57,037 nt of DNA, taken from IMG/VR virus record IMGVR_UViG_3300021062_000017, positions 1-57,037 of that record. One strand, given 5' to 3'. This document shows positions 1 through 6,584 of this stretch, piece by piece; position 1 is the stretch's first letter, and each line of letters begins with the position of its first letter. The translations under genes and the position numbers were made by a program. Source of the stretch: a virus. Under the pieces are notes generated by a model that made no database searches, was not told the DNA's origin, and saw only the letters and a program-made list of their open reading frames with translations.

Positions 1-12
1 CCGCAACAGAGG
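1..12. other. Left terminal repeat, candidate cos end
   Basis: The first 12 bases, CCGCAACAGAGG, are identical to the last 12 bases of the window. A 12-base match at both ends is very unlikely by chance and is shorter than a normal assembly overlap. Lambda-type phages with a Nu1/GpA terminase, which is present at 54249-56980, make 12-base 5' cohesive ends. The cos reading is an inference. An assembly artefact would be the alternative. Confidence 0.6.
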
Positions 13-134
13 CGCACTCAATTCGACTCCGGAAGGACCCAAAATTTTTTCAGAGCCATTGCCGTGCTTTTCGAAATTGGAGTAATACCAATATGTATGG
101 ACGACGCCCATACAGGATTCATTGCGCCGCAGCA
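13..134. promoter_or_regulatory. AT-rich cos-flanking region with inverted repeats and possible late promoter
   Basis: This stretch is clearly more AT-rich than the rest of the window and holds no gene. It contains two inverted repeats, ATTGG-N7-CCAAT (76-92) and GTATGG-N7-CCATAC (94-112). On the minus strand an extended -10 motif, TGGTATTAC, covers 82-90. It would direct transcription through cos into terS in circular DNA, but no good -35 is visible. The repeats may be protein sites for packaging, comparable in role to cosQ or cosB, or parts of the late promoter. Only the sequence elements are seen; the roles are inferred. Confidence 0.35.
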
Positions 135-869
135 TTACCGCGACCCCCAATGCTCGGCCCACGACTTCTCGAACCCGCGGGCGAAGGACGCCGCGGCATG
201 GCGCTTGGCATACCCGAGCAGTTCGGTGCGCGGCCGATACGACACCGAGCGCACGAAGTAGAAGACCGCCACGGGCTTCTTCTGCCTGCGCTCGTAGATG
301 CCGCCAGGAAGGCCTTTGACGCTGGGCGGCATGGCGAAGTAGGCGCGCCCGAGCGAGGCTGCACGTGCTGCACGCTTCGCCGCACTGGGCGAGATCACGC
401 GCTGGTAGCCCGGGCTGAACTTGGCCCCGAGCTGCGCGATGACTTGGACGATCTGTGCGCGAGACACGTTGCCGAAGGCGTCCAGCTTGGCGGCCGGCCC
501 TGGCACCACGTAGTGGCCAGGCGGCAATGCGCCCTGGTTCTGCAGGGCCTGCTCGAACTTCTTCAGCCGGCGCGCACCACCGAACTCCTCGGGAGCCAGC
601 CACACGGCAGGCGGTGTGCCGCCGCCCTGGTCGCGGATGTAGACCTCGGCGGTCAGGTCGTTGACCTGGGCACGCTTGAAGCGCGGTGCATTGCGTGTCG
701 CCGAGGTCGGGCGATCGAGTCGCGTCTTCAGCTGCTCGCCCCAGCCCTTGGCCAGGTCGGCGACGGTCCGGTTCAGCGTGGCTGCGGCAACGGACGCGAC
801 CGCGCGCACGCTGAACTTGCCGCGCATCTTCGCCTGTGCTTCCTTCAAGCCGGTAACGGAGACGGTCAT
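135..869 (-). CDS. Phage protein, possibly minor tail Z/neck-like
   Basis: A 244-residue soluble protein with no signal peptide or membrane segment. The N-terminal third is a basic helical region rich in Ala and Arg. The middle has the pattern GGARRLKKFEQAL, followed by GNVSRAQIVQVIAQLGA near residue 140. This pattern resembles phage proteins often annotated as minor tail protein Z-like; I recognise it from memory only. The ATG at 869 overlaps the resolvase stop as ATGA, so I prefer it to the ATG at 875. It is the last gene before cos, far from the tail module, so a role in late control or head-tail completion remains open. Confidence 0.6.
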   Translation of the reverse strand: MTVSVTGLKEAQAKMRGKFSVRAVASVAAATLNRTVADLAKGWGEQLKTRLDRPTSATRNAPRFKRAQVNDLTAEVYIRDQGGGTPPAVWLAPEEFGGARRLKKFEQALQNQGALPPGHYVVPGPAAKLDAFGNVSRAQIVQVIAQLGAKFSPGYQRVISPSAAKRAARAASLGRAYFAMPPSVKGLPGGIYERRQKKPVAVFYFVRSVSYRPRTELLGYAKRHAAASFARGFEKSWAEHWGSR

Positions 870-1393
870 GCGCATGCAGCCTCCCCCATCAGATCCCGCT
901 GCGACTGCTCATCCCGCTCGATCCCGAGCACCGTGACCGCAACACCCAGCGCCGGCCATGCGTGGCTGCTTACGCCGTACAGCGGCCCCGGCTTGGCCTT
1001 CGTGCCCACCTGCGGTGTCGCGCCTCCGCCGGTGGCTGGGAACAGGTCCAGCAGCCCGCGGCGGATCTCGCTGTCGTTGGCCTTGGCCGACTTGCACACG
1101 TGCAGCTTCACGGTGCGGCGGTAGACCAGGCGCACGGCCTCGGGTGTGTTCCAGGCCTGCTGGAAGCGGCCGATCCACACGCAGGTCTCGAACACCTCGC
1201 GGCCGACGGCCATGCCGTAGCTGGCGATCATCTCGATGGCGAGCACCTGAGCTTCGAGGCGTCCGACTGCGCATTGCACCTTGCGCAGCATGTCGTCGTT
1301 CGGTAGCACGCCGGATTCGAGGACGCGCGCGCCGTCGAATCGCACGAAGCCGGACTGCGTGGTGCCGGGGTCGATCGCGAGGATGGCGCTCAC
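866..1393 (-). CDS. RuvC-like Holliday junction resolvase
   Basis: A 175-residue RNase H-fold nuclease. The first strand carries AIDPGTTQSGF with the catalytic Asp. A second acidic motif, VLAIEMIASYGMAVG, follows, and a C-terminal SSHAWPALGVAV stretch fits the last active-site helix of phage RuvC-like enzymes. The expected job is to resolve branched DNA before packaging, a common partner of cos or pac terminases. A GTG at 1393 overlaps the upstream stop as GTGA; another GTG at 1402 would add three residues. It sits in a chain of overlapping genes with its neighbours, so translation is probably coupled. Confidence 0.8.
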   Translation of the reverse strand: MSAILAIDPGTTQSGFVRFDGARVLESGVLPNDDMLRKVQCAVGRLEAQVLAIEMIASYGMAVGREVFETCVWIGRFQQAWNTPEAVRLVYRRTVKLHVCKSAKANDSEIRRGLLDLFPATGGGATPQVGTKAKPGPLYGVSSHAWPALGVAVTVLGIERDEQSQRDLMGEAACA

Positions 1394-1518
1394 GCCAGCC
1401 ACCCCAGCGCCTTAGCCAGCACCACCAGCAGGCCGACCATGACGACCGCGGACAGCGGCAGCGCGACGAAGAGGTAGACGGCGCAGGCTGGGTCGATGTG
1501 GGTGTTGCGGTCGTTCAT
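1390..1518 (-). CDS. Small single-span membrane protein
   Basis: A 42-residue protein with a polar N-terminus (MNDRNTHIDP) followed by one long hydrophobic stretch from about residue 13 to 39, so one membrane helix is predicted. Its ATG overlaps the upstream stop as ATGA, and its own stop overlaps the resolvase GTG as GTGA. Both features support real translation despite the small size. The function is unknown. Small membrane proteins in early phage operons can act in host takeover or superinfection exclusion, but nothing here shows that. Confidence 0.55.
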   Translation of the reverse strand: MNDRNTHIDPACAVYLFVALPLSAVVMVGLLVVLAKALGWLA

Positions 1519-1691
1519 GCGACTCTCCGCAGCGTGTCGCCGGTGCGCGTGAACTTCGCGTGCACCAGCTTCGAGGCGATGCTGGCCAGCGACTTGCCAC
1601 GGCCGGCGATGGTGATGGACTCGCCGATCTGCAGCAGGCGGATGGCGTGGGTGGTGTTGCGCGGGGCGGGTGCGGTGGTAGGCGTCGTCAT
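1515..1691 (-). CDS. Small basic protein of unknown function
   Basis: A 58-residue protein starting MTTPTTAPAPRNTTHA, then a basic stretch RLLQIGESITIAGRGKSLASIASKLVHAKF. The pattern could be a compact helix-turn-helix or a nucleic-acid-binding fold, but no family is recognised. The ATG overlaps the stop of the upstream Cys4 gene, and its stop overlaps the next start, so the frame is embedded in a coupled operon. Confidence 0.5.
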   Translation of the reverse strand: MTTPTTAPAPRNTTHAIRLLQIGESITIAGRGKSLASIASKLVHAKFTRTGDTLRRVA

Positions 1692-2032
1692 TCCGGGTCT
1701 CCGTGCTGGCGCAGTTCCGGGTAGGTCCTGCGGCCGGCGATGGTGATGAAGTCGAGTTGCGCCTTGCTCATTGCCTCGCCGCTCGTCTGGCGATCGAGCA
1801 GGCGCTGTACGACCTCGCGCGCCACCGGTTGCTTGCCGCCCTGGGCGTACCGGCGTGAGGGTTGGGGCTCGCGCTTGTAGGCCTCGTAGCAGCGCCGGCA
1901 GCGAGCCCCGAACGTGCTCAGCTCGCTGTGCGAGGCCGGGCCCTGGCAGCGCATGCAGGCATGCTCCTTCGGGTCGTCGCCGGCATCACCCATGGCCTCG
2001 GCGGTGCGGCGGCGGATGTCGGCGACGGTCAC
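1688..2032 (-). CDS. Small zinc-ribbon-like protein
   Basis: A 114-residue protein read from a GTG at 2032 that overlaps the stop of the replication gene (GTGA). Residues 20-60 hold two Cys pairs, CMRC and CRRC, spaced like a zinc ribbon, followed by the basic run YEAYKR. The C-terminal part, SKAQLDFITIAGRRTYPELRQ, is predicted helical. The position after the O-like protein suggests a DNA-related accessory role, comparable to nin-region genes of lambda. The open frame extends upstream to 2113, but that part overlaps the previous gene and is unlikely to be used. Confidence 0.55.
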   Translation of the reverse strand: MTVADIRRRTAEAMGDAGDDPKEHACMRCQGPASHSELSTFGARCRRCYEAYKREPQPSRRYAQGGKQPVAREVVQRLLDRQTSGEAMSKAQLDFITIAGRRTYPELRQHGDPE

Positions 2033-2952
2033 GATGCAGCTCCCTTGCGGGCAAGGCGTGCGGCGCGCTGCTGCTCGAACTCGCGGGCTCGCTCGGCCTG
2101 CTCGGCGAGCCATGCGGCAGCCGGGTTGTGCGGTGCTGGCGCAGGCTGGGATCCGGGCATTGCGCCGCGGTGGATGCTGCCGGCCAGTTCCTTCGCCCGC
2201 TCCCGCTCCGACGCGACCGTTTTCACGAGGTAGGCGAAGGGCTTGTCCATGCCGCGGGCCTTGTCGGCGTAGGCCAGGAACTCCTCGGCCGTCGCCCCGG
2301 CCTCGACCAGCGTTCGGAACCCGAGGTGCCCGGGGTTGGCCTCGATTCCGGCTCGGCGGATGGCCTGCGCGACCCGGCCGAAGGCGGTCGCAACGGGATT
2401 CGGGATCCGGACAGGGGGCTCCGGATTCAGGGCTCCGGATTCAGTAATACCGGTTACCGCACGGCTGACCCCCCCTTCCACCGGGGGGCTGGCCCCCCTT
2501 GCCAAGTCGCTTCTTGGGGGGTCAAGCCCAGGGCTTGCCTCGGGCTCGCCTGGGGCGTCACCCACTTGGGAACCCCCCCCAGCCCTGGGCTCTGGTGGGT
2601 TGCCATGGGGTGAAAGCCCAGGGCTTTGGGGTGGTGGCAAGTCGCTCGGCGGCTCGCGGTGGTGTGGATTCTGGTGGTCCAGGAACTTCAGCACCTGGAT
2701 CAGCGCACGCCCATCGGCGGCCGTGTAGCGCAGGATGAAGCGGTGCTGCGCGAGCTCGGCCAGCAGCGGCTCAACGTCCAGCGAGTCGAAGGCGAACAGC
2801 TCGCCCTTGATGCGCTTGGGCCGGTCTTCCAGGCGCCCCTCGCGGTCGGCGAGGGTCCAGAGGCCGGCGAAGCACAGCCGCGCCTCGAAGCAGCATTCGG
2901 CCAGGTCCTCGTTCTTGAAGAACCCGGGTTTGAGGTTGCGGGCTCGTGCCAT
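2029..2952 (-). CDS. Phage replication protein O-like / helicase loader
   Basis: A 307-residue protein. The N-terminus has the phage replication initiator pattern RNLKPGFFKNEDLAE, then LCFAGLWTLADREGRLEDRP and RIKGELFAFD, a winged-helix domain of the O/DnaD-like class. Residues about 100-170 are a Pro/Gly-rich linker. The C-terminal part (AFGRVAQAIRRAGIEANPG to AFAYLVKTVASERER) resembles the region that contacts or loads the replicative helicase. No helicase gene is seen, so the phage likely recruits the host DnaB; this is inferred. The ATG overlaps the upstream stop by one base (TGATG). Confidence 0.75.
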   Translation of the reverse strand: MARARNLKPGFFKNEDLAECCFEARLCFAGLWTLADREGRLEDRPKRIKGELFAFDSLDVEPLLAELAQHRFILRYTAADGRALIQVLKFLDHQNPHHREPPSDLPPPQSPGLSPHGNPPEPRAGGGSQVGDAPGEPEASPGLDPPRSDLARGASPPVEGGVSRAVTGITESGALNPEPPVRIPNPVATAFGRVAQAIRRAGIEANPGHLGFRTLVEAGATAEEFLAYADKARGMDKPFAYLVKTVASERERAKELAGSIHRGAMPGSQPAPAPHNPAAAWLAEQAERAREFEQQRAARLARKGAAS

Positions 2953-5495
2953 CAGGCGGCCTCCGCTTCCAGTGCATCGAACAGCGACGGCATCGACACC
3001 TCGCGCTCGGCCGCCTGCAGGTAGTGCACCTGGTCGGCGAAGTAGGCCCCGGAAAGCTCGCTGCCGCCGCCGCGCCGGCCCTTCAGGATCGCGCGGTAGG
3101 GCACCGTGCCGAGGCCGCAGAACGGGTCATAGACCAGCTCGCCGCGGTTGCTGAAGCGCTCGATCAGGCGGTCCACGATGTCGAACTGCAGGGGGCAGAC
3201 GTGCTGCTCGACGTTGCGCTTCGACTGCTCGCCGTTCAGCGTGATCATGCGGTTCACGTCGTGCCACACCAGCGGGTGATGCGAGCCGGGCGCGAGGCTC
3301 ATGAACGTGGAAGGCAGTGCGCCCCTCTCCTGCAGCGCCGCTCCGATGCGGACGTGGGCCTCGAAGTCATAGACGCCGCGCAGGCTCCATTCGGTGAACA
3401 GCTTGGCCAGCTTGTCGGGCCCGTAGCTGGCCAGCTCGTCGGGGGTCAGCTGTCGGTTGCCGCTGCTGCGCCAGAAGGCATGCGCATCGACCTGCCAGCG
3501 CGCCAGGCTGTACTCCTCGACCGTCTTCTGGATCCTGCTGTCGGCGTAGCCCTTCGAGCGATCGGTCTGCGGCTTGTGGAACAGCAGGACGTACTCAGGC
3601 GAGCCGACGCCCATCTTCGAGCCGTCCTTGCGCATCTCCGTGTACCCGAGGCGATAGGTCTGGTTGTTCTCCCGCACCACGTCGGTGACGACGGTGATCA
3701 TCCCGAGGTAGTCGAAGCCATGGCCGTGCAGGCCCAGCGCCGGCAGGCCGCTGTAGTGCGCAATGGCCTCGGCGTGGAATGGGCTGCTGGTGGGCAGGCC
3801 CTTGCCGGTGACGTTGCCGAAGTCGATTCGGTCCTTGACGTGGATCGCAGCGATGCGGCCGGGCTTCAGGATCCGCAGCAGCTCCGGGGTCAGGAAGTCC
3901 ATCTGCCGCCAGAAGTGGCGGTTGTCCTCGGTGTGGCCGAAGTCGTTGTAGCTCGGCGTGTACTCGTAGTGGTTGGCGAATGGGATCGAGGTCACCACCA
4001 GGTCGACCGAGGCCTCCGGCCGCCGGCGCGCTTCCAGCACGGCATCGTTGTGCGCGACCTGGAAATGCTGGCCTGCCACTTCGCGCCGTTCCACGCCGAT
4101 GGTCCGTTCCAGCGCCGTCTCCATCGACAGCCGATCGAGCCCGTATTCGCGCACGAGCGCCGCCATGCGGATCTGCTGCTCGTCGTGGCGCCGCCACTTC
4201 GCCTGCAGGCTGGCCACGATCTCGCGCTCGGCCTCGGTGTGCACGATGTCGATGCGTACCCGCTCGGCCTGGCCGAAGCGGTAGGTGCGGTGCACGGCCT
4301 GGATGAAGTCGTTGAACTTGTGGCCGATGCCCGAGAAGATCTCGCGATGGCAGTGCCGCTGAAAGTTGCAGCCGCTGCCGGCGATGATCGGCTTCGTGCT
4401 CAGCACGCGGTGTTGGCCGTCGCTGAAGCCGACGATGCGAGCCTCGCGCTCGTCGAGATCCTGGGCGCCCCATACGCTGACGGCCTCCGGAATTGCAGCC
4501 TGGATGGCGTGCCGCTCGTCCTCAAGGTCGTGCCACACGATGAAGTGCTCAGTCGGCGCCTCGTCGATCAGCGCCTTCACCTTGGCGACGCGGGCCGGCA
4601 GGCTGTCGCGCTTCTCGCGCGCCGCGGCCGGCAGGCTCATTGCGACGTCCTGGATAAGCAGGCCCTGACCATCGCGATCGGCGCCGGCGGCGCTGTAGTC
4701 GGACTCGATCTCGTGCCAGCGCACGTCCAGCGCGGGCAGCACGTAGCCGGCGTCATCGTGGCCGAGGTCACTGGGCTTCGTTATGAAGACGGCCCAGCTC
4801 GCCACCCACAGCCAGAACTCGCGTTCCTTGTGCGGGTACAGCGTCAGGTTGCCGGCCTGCGTGCTGTCGCGCTGGAAGAAGCGCGTCAGCGCCTGGCCGG
4901 TGTCCATCACGCCGAGGTAGCCGGCGTAGTGGATCAGCTCCTTGTACCGGTTCGGGTCCGGCGTGGCGGTGTAGACCGACTTGAACTCGACCGACGCGAA
5001 GGCGGGCAGGAATTCCTGGTAGGTCTTTGAGCCGAAGCTGCGCAGGATGCTGGCCTCGTCAAGCCCGGCGGCGCGAAAGCGTGACGGCGTCACGTTGCCC
5101 TCGCGCACGGCCTCGTAGTTCGTGAGGTAGATCGTCGACGGTGCGTCGATCTCACTGTCGCGGCGGATGAACCGCAGGTCGATGGCGCAGTCGCCGGTGA
5201 AGCGCTGCTCGACCTCGCGGAAGAACTCCTGCCGCACGCCGAGCGGAATCACGCCGAGGCGATACGCATCGGGGAAGCGGCGGCCGATCTGGCGCAGGAC
5301 CTCGAGGTGCGTGGCGGTCTTGTGCAGGCCGAAGCTGGCAAAGCAGGCCCGGCTGCCGCCCTTGAGGATCCAGCGCGCGATGTCGCGGGTGTGCGGCTTC
5401 AGCGCGGGGTTGATCTCGTCGGCCGGCACCTCGAAGCCGGTGTGCCGCGCGAGCTGAATCTTGTCGCGCAGGAACTGCAGGTAGGGGTCGCTCAT
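2952..5495 (-). CDS. SNF2-like helicase fused to DNA N4/N6-methyltransferase
   Basis: An 847-residue two-part enzyme. Residues 1-420 have helicase motifs: a Walker A-like FGLHKT at 55-60, LDEAS (DExx box) at 145-149, TATP at 176-179, STKPIIAGSGCNF near 366, and the motif VI-like QAVHRTYRFGQ at 399-409. Residues about 480-847 are an amino-methyltransferase with motif IV before motif I: TSIPF at 502-506 and DPFCGLG at 790-796. The canonical motif IV is (D/N/S)PP(Y/F/W), so SIPF is a variant. Such fusions occur in phages and plausibly modify phage DNA against restriction. The gene lies between an HTH protein and the O-like protein in one coupled operon. Confidence 0.8.
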   Translation of the reverse strand: MSDPYLQFLRDKIQLARHTGFEVPADEINPALKPHTRDIARWILKGGSRACFASFGLHKTATHLEVLRQIGRRFPDAYRLGVIPLGVRQEFFREVEQRFTGDCAIDLRFIRRDSEIDAPSTIYLTNYEAVREGNVTPSRFRAAGLDEASILRSFGSKTYQEFLPAFASVEFKSVYTATPDPNRYKELIHYAGYLGVMDTGQALTRFFQRDSTQAGNLTLYPHKEREFWLWVASWAVFITKPSDLGHDDAGYVLPALDVRWHEIESDYSAAGADRDGQGLLIQDVAMSLPAAAREKRDSLPARVAKVKALIDEAPTEHFIVWHDLEDERHAIQAAIPEAVSVWGAQDLDEREARIVGFSDGQHRVLSTKPIIAGSGCNFQRHCHREIFSGIGHKFNDFIQAVHRTYRFGQAERVRIDIVHTEAEREIVASLQAKWRRHDEQQIRMAALVREYGLDRLSMETALERTIGVERREVAGQHFQVAHNDAVLEARRRPEASVDLVVTSIPFANHYEYTPSYNDFGHTEDNRHFWRQMDFLTPELLRILKPGRIAAIHVKDRIDFGNVTGKGLPTSSPFHAEAIAHYSGLPALGLHGHGFDYLGMITVVTDVVRENNQTYRLGYTEMRKDGSKMGVGSPEYVLLFHKPQTDRSKGYADSRIQKTVEEYSLARWQVDAHAFWRSSGNRQLTPDELASYGPDKLAKLFTEWSLRGVYDFEAHVRIGAALQERGALPSTFMSLAPGSHHPLVWHDVNRMITLNGEQSKRNVEQHVCPLQFDIVDRLIERFSNRGELVYDPFCGLGTVPYRAILKGRRGGGSELSGAYFADQVHYLQAAEREVSMPSLFDALEAEAA

Positions 5496-6271
5496 GCCTC
5501 AGCGCCCTCCCCGCGCAGCCTCTGCCACTGCGCGCTGAAGCTCTCCGGGTCCTGCCCCAGCGTCTTCGGGTCGACATGGAACCGGGTGTCCACAGGCGTC
5601 GGCGCCCGGGTGATCTTCACGTCAGGCGGCACGATCACTTCTCCTGTTGCCTTCACCACAGGCGCAGGCGCGGCCACGGTGATCAGCTTGGTGTTCTCCT
5701 GCCAGCCGGTGAGCTTGCGCGGCGGCTTGGCGGGCTTGCGTTCTGCCGGTGGCGGCGGTGGCGCGATGACGGCCAGGGCTGCGGCGACGGCGGGTGCGTC
5801 GGCTTCGACCATGGCGGCGAGCGCCGGCAGTGCGACAGGATCCGCAGCGTCCGCCGCCGGTCCTTGTTCTGCGGCCCAGCTTTCGGCCCGCTCAGCCGTC
5901 GCGAAGTACCGCAGCGAGCCGTACTTGCTGTACTGCGAGCGCACCGCGACGAGCTTGCCGGTCTGCGCCAGGCGGTTGAGCCGGGCGGCAGCGGTCGAGG
6001 TGTTGGCCTTGAGTCCGTGGGATGCGGCCACGGCCACGACATCGGCGGCGGTGATGCCGCCTGATCGGCTGGCCAGCTGGAGCACCTCCAGGGTCACGAC
6101 GCCCGCTTCACGTCCTCGCCCGCGCGGCAGGGATGGCCTGGGCGTGCTGGGCGGTTCGGGCGCCGCAGCAGCCTCGTGCGCCGCTTGCTCGAACGCGACG
6201 ATGAACCGGTCGGCCGCCTCTCGCAGGCGCAGCGCAGCGGTGTGGAGCACATGAAGGGCTGCAGTCGCCAT
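5492..6271 (-). CDS. Winged-helix DNA-binding protein of unknown role
   Basis: A 259-residue protein starting MATAALHVLHTAALRL. The N-terminal 30 residues form an amphipathic helix. Residues about 55-125 form a winged helix (VTLEVLQLASRSGGITAADV, then STAAARLNRLAQTGKL and a Ser/Tyr-rich wing ending RYFATAERAESW). The rest is Ala/Pro-rich with a short C-terminal conserved-looking tail. The start at 6271 is preceded closely by the upstream stop, and its stop overlaps the next ATG. A regulator or DNA-binding partner of the adjacent methyltransferase is possible; nothing shows it directly. Confidence 0.6.
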   Translation of the reverse strand: MATAALHVLHTAALRLREAADRFIVAFEQAAHEAAAAPEPPSTPRPSLPRGRGREAGVVTLEVLQLASRSGGITAADVVAVAASHGLKANTSTAAARLNRLAQTGKLVAVRSQYSKYGSLRYFATAERAESWAAEQGPAADAADPVALPALAAMVEADAPAVAAALAVIAPPPPPAERKPAKPPRKLTGWQENTKLITVAAPAPVVKATGEVIVPPDVKITRAPTPVDTRFHVDPKTLGQDPESFSAQWQRLRGEGAEA

Positions 6272-6273
6272 GG

Positions 6274-6567
6274 TCAGATCTCCCCACCCTCGCTGTCGGC
6301 ATCCAAAGCGCGTGGCAAGGGCCGCGCGACGTCCTCGAACAGCGGGAATGCGCCCTCGGGCGTGCGGCATGTCAGGACGAACCGGTCGGCCCCTGGCAGT
6401 TCGACGCCGCGATACACCACACACCGGCCGCGCTTCGGGCAACACTCGCCGTAGCAAGCCGCAACCTGTTGGGTGCGCGATTTGCTGGCCGAGTTCGGCT
6501 CGGGCACAAGCCGGGCTGCCGCATGGGCGTTTGCAGCAAGCATTGCCGGTGATGGGGGTGTGGGCAT
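6274..6567 (-). CDS. Cys-rich small phage protein
   Basis: A 97-residue protein starting MPTPPSPAMLAANAHAAA. The centre holds a compact Cys cluster, ACYGECCPKRGRC, that could bind a metal ion. An acidic tail DADSEGGEI closes it. It fits the 17-base gap after the cytosine methyltransferase stop and ends two bases before the next ATG. The function is not recognised. Confidence 0.5.
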   Translation of the reverse strand: MPTPPSPAMLAANAHAAARLVPEPNSASKSRTQQVAACYGECCPKRGRCVVYRGVELPGADRFVLTCRTPEGAFPLFEDVARPLPRALDADSEGGEI

Positions 6568-6584
6568 GGTTTGTCGGCGTCTCG

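Noticed and set aside
2946-5030. 694-residue plus-strand ORF
   Set aside because: Antisense to the helicase-methyltransferase gene, with Val/Ala/Arg/Gln/His composition of a shadow frame and no domain pattern.
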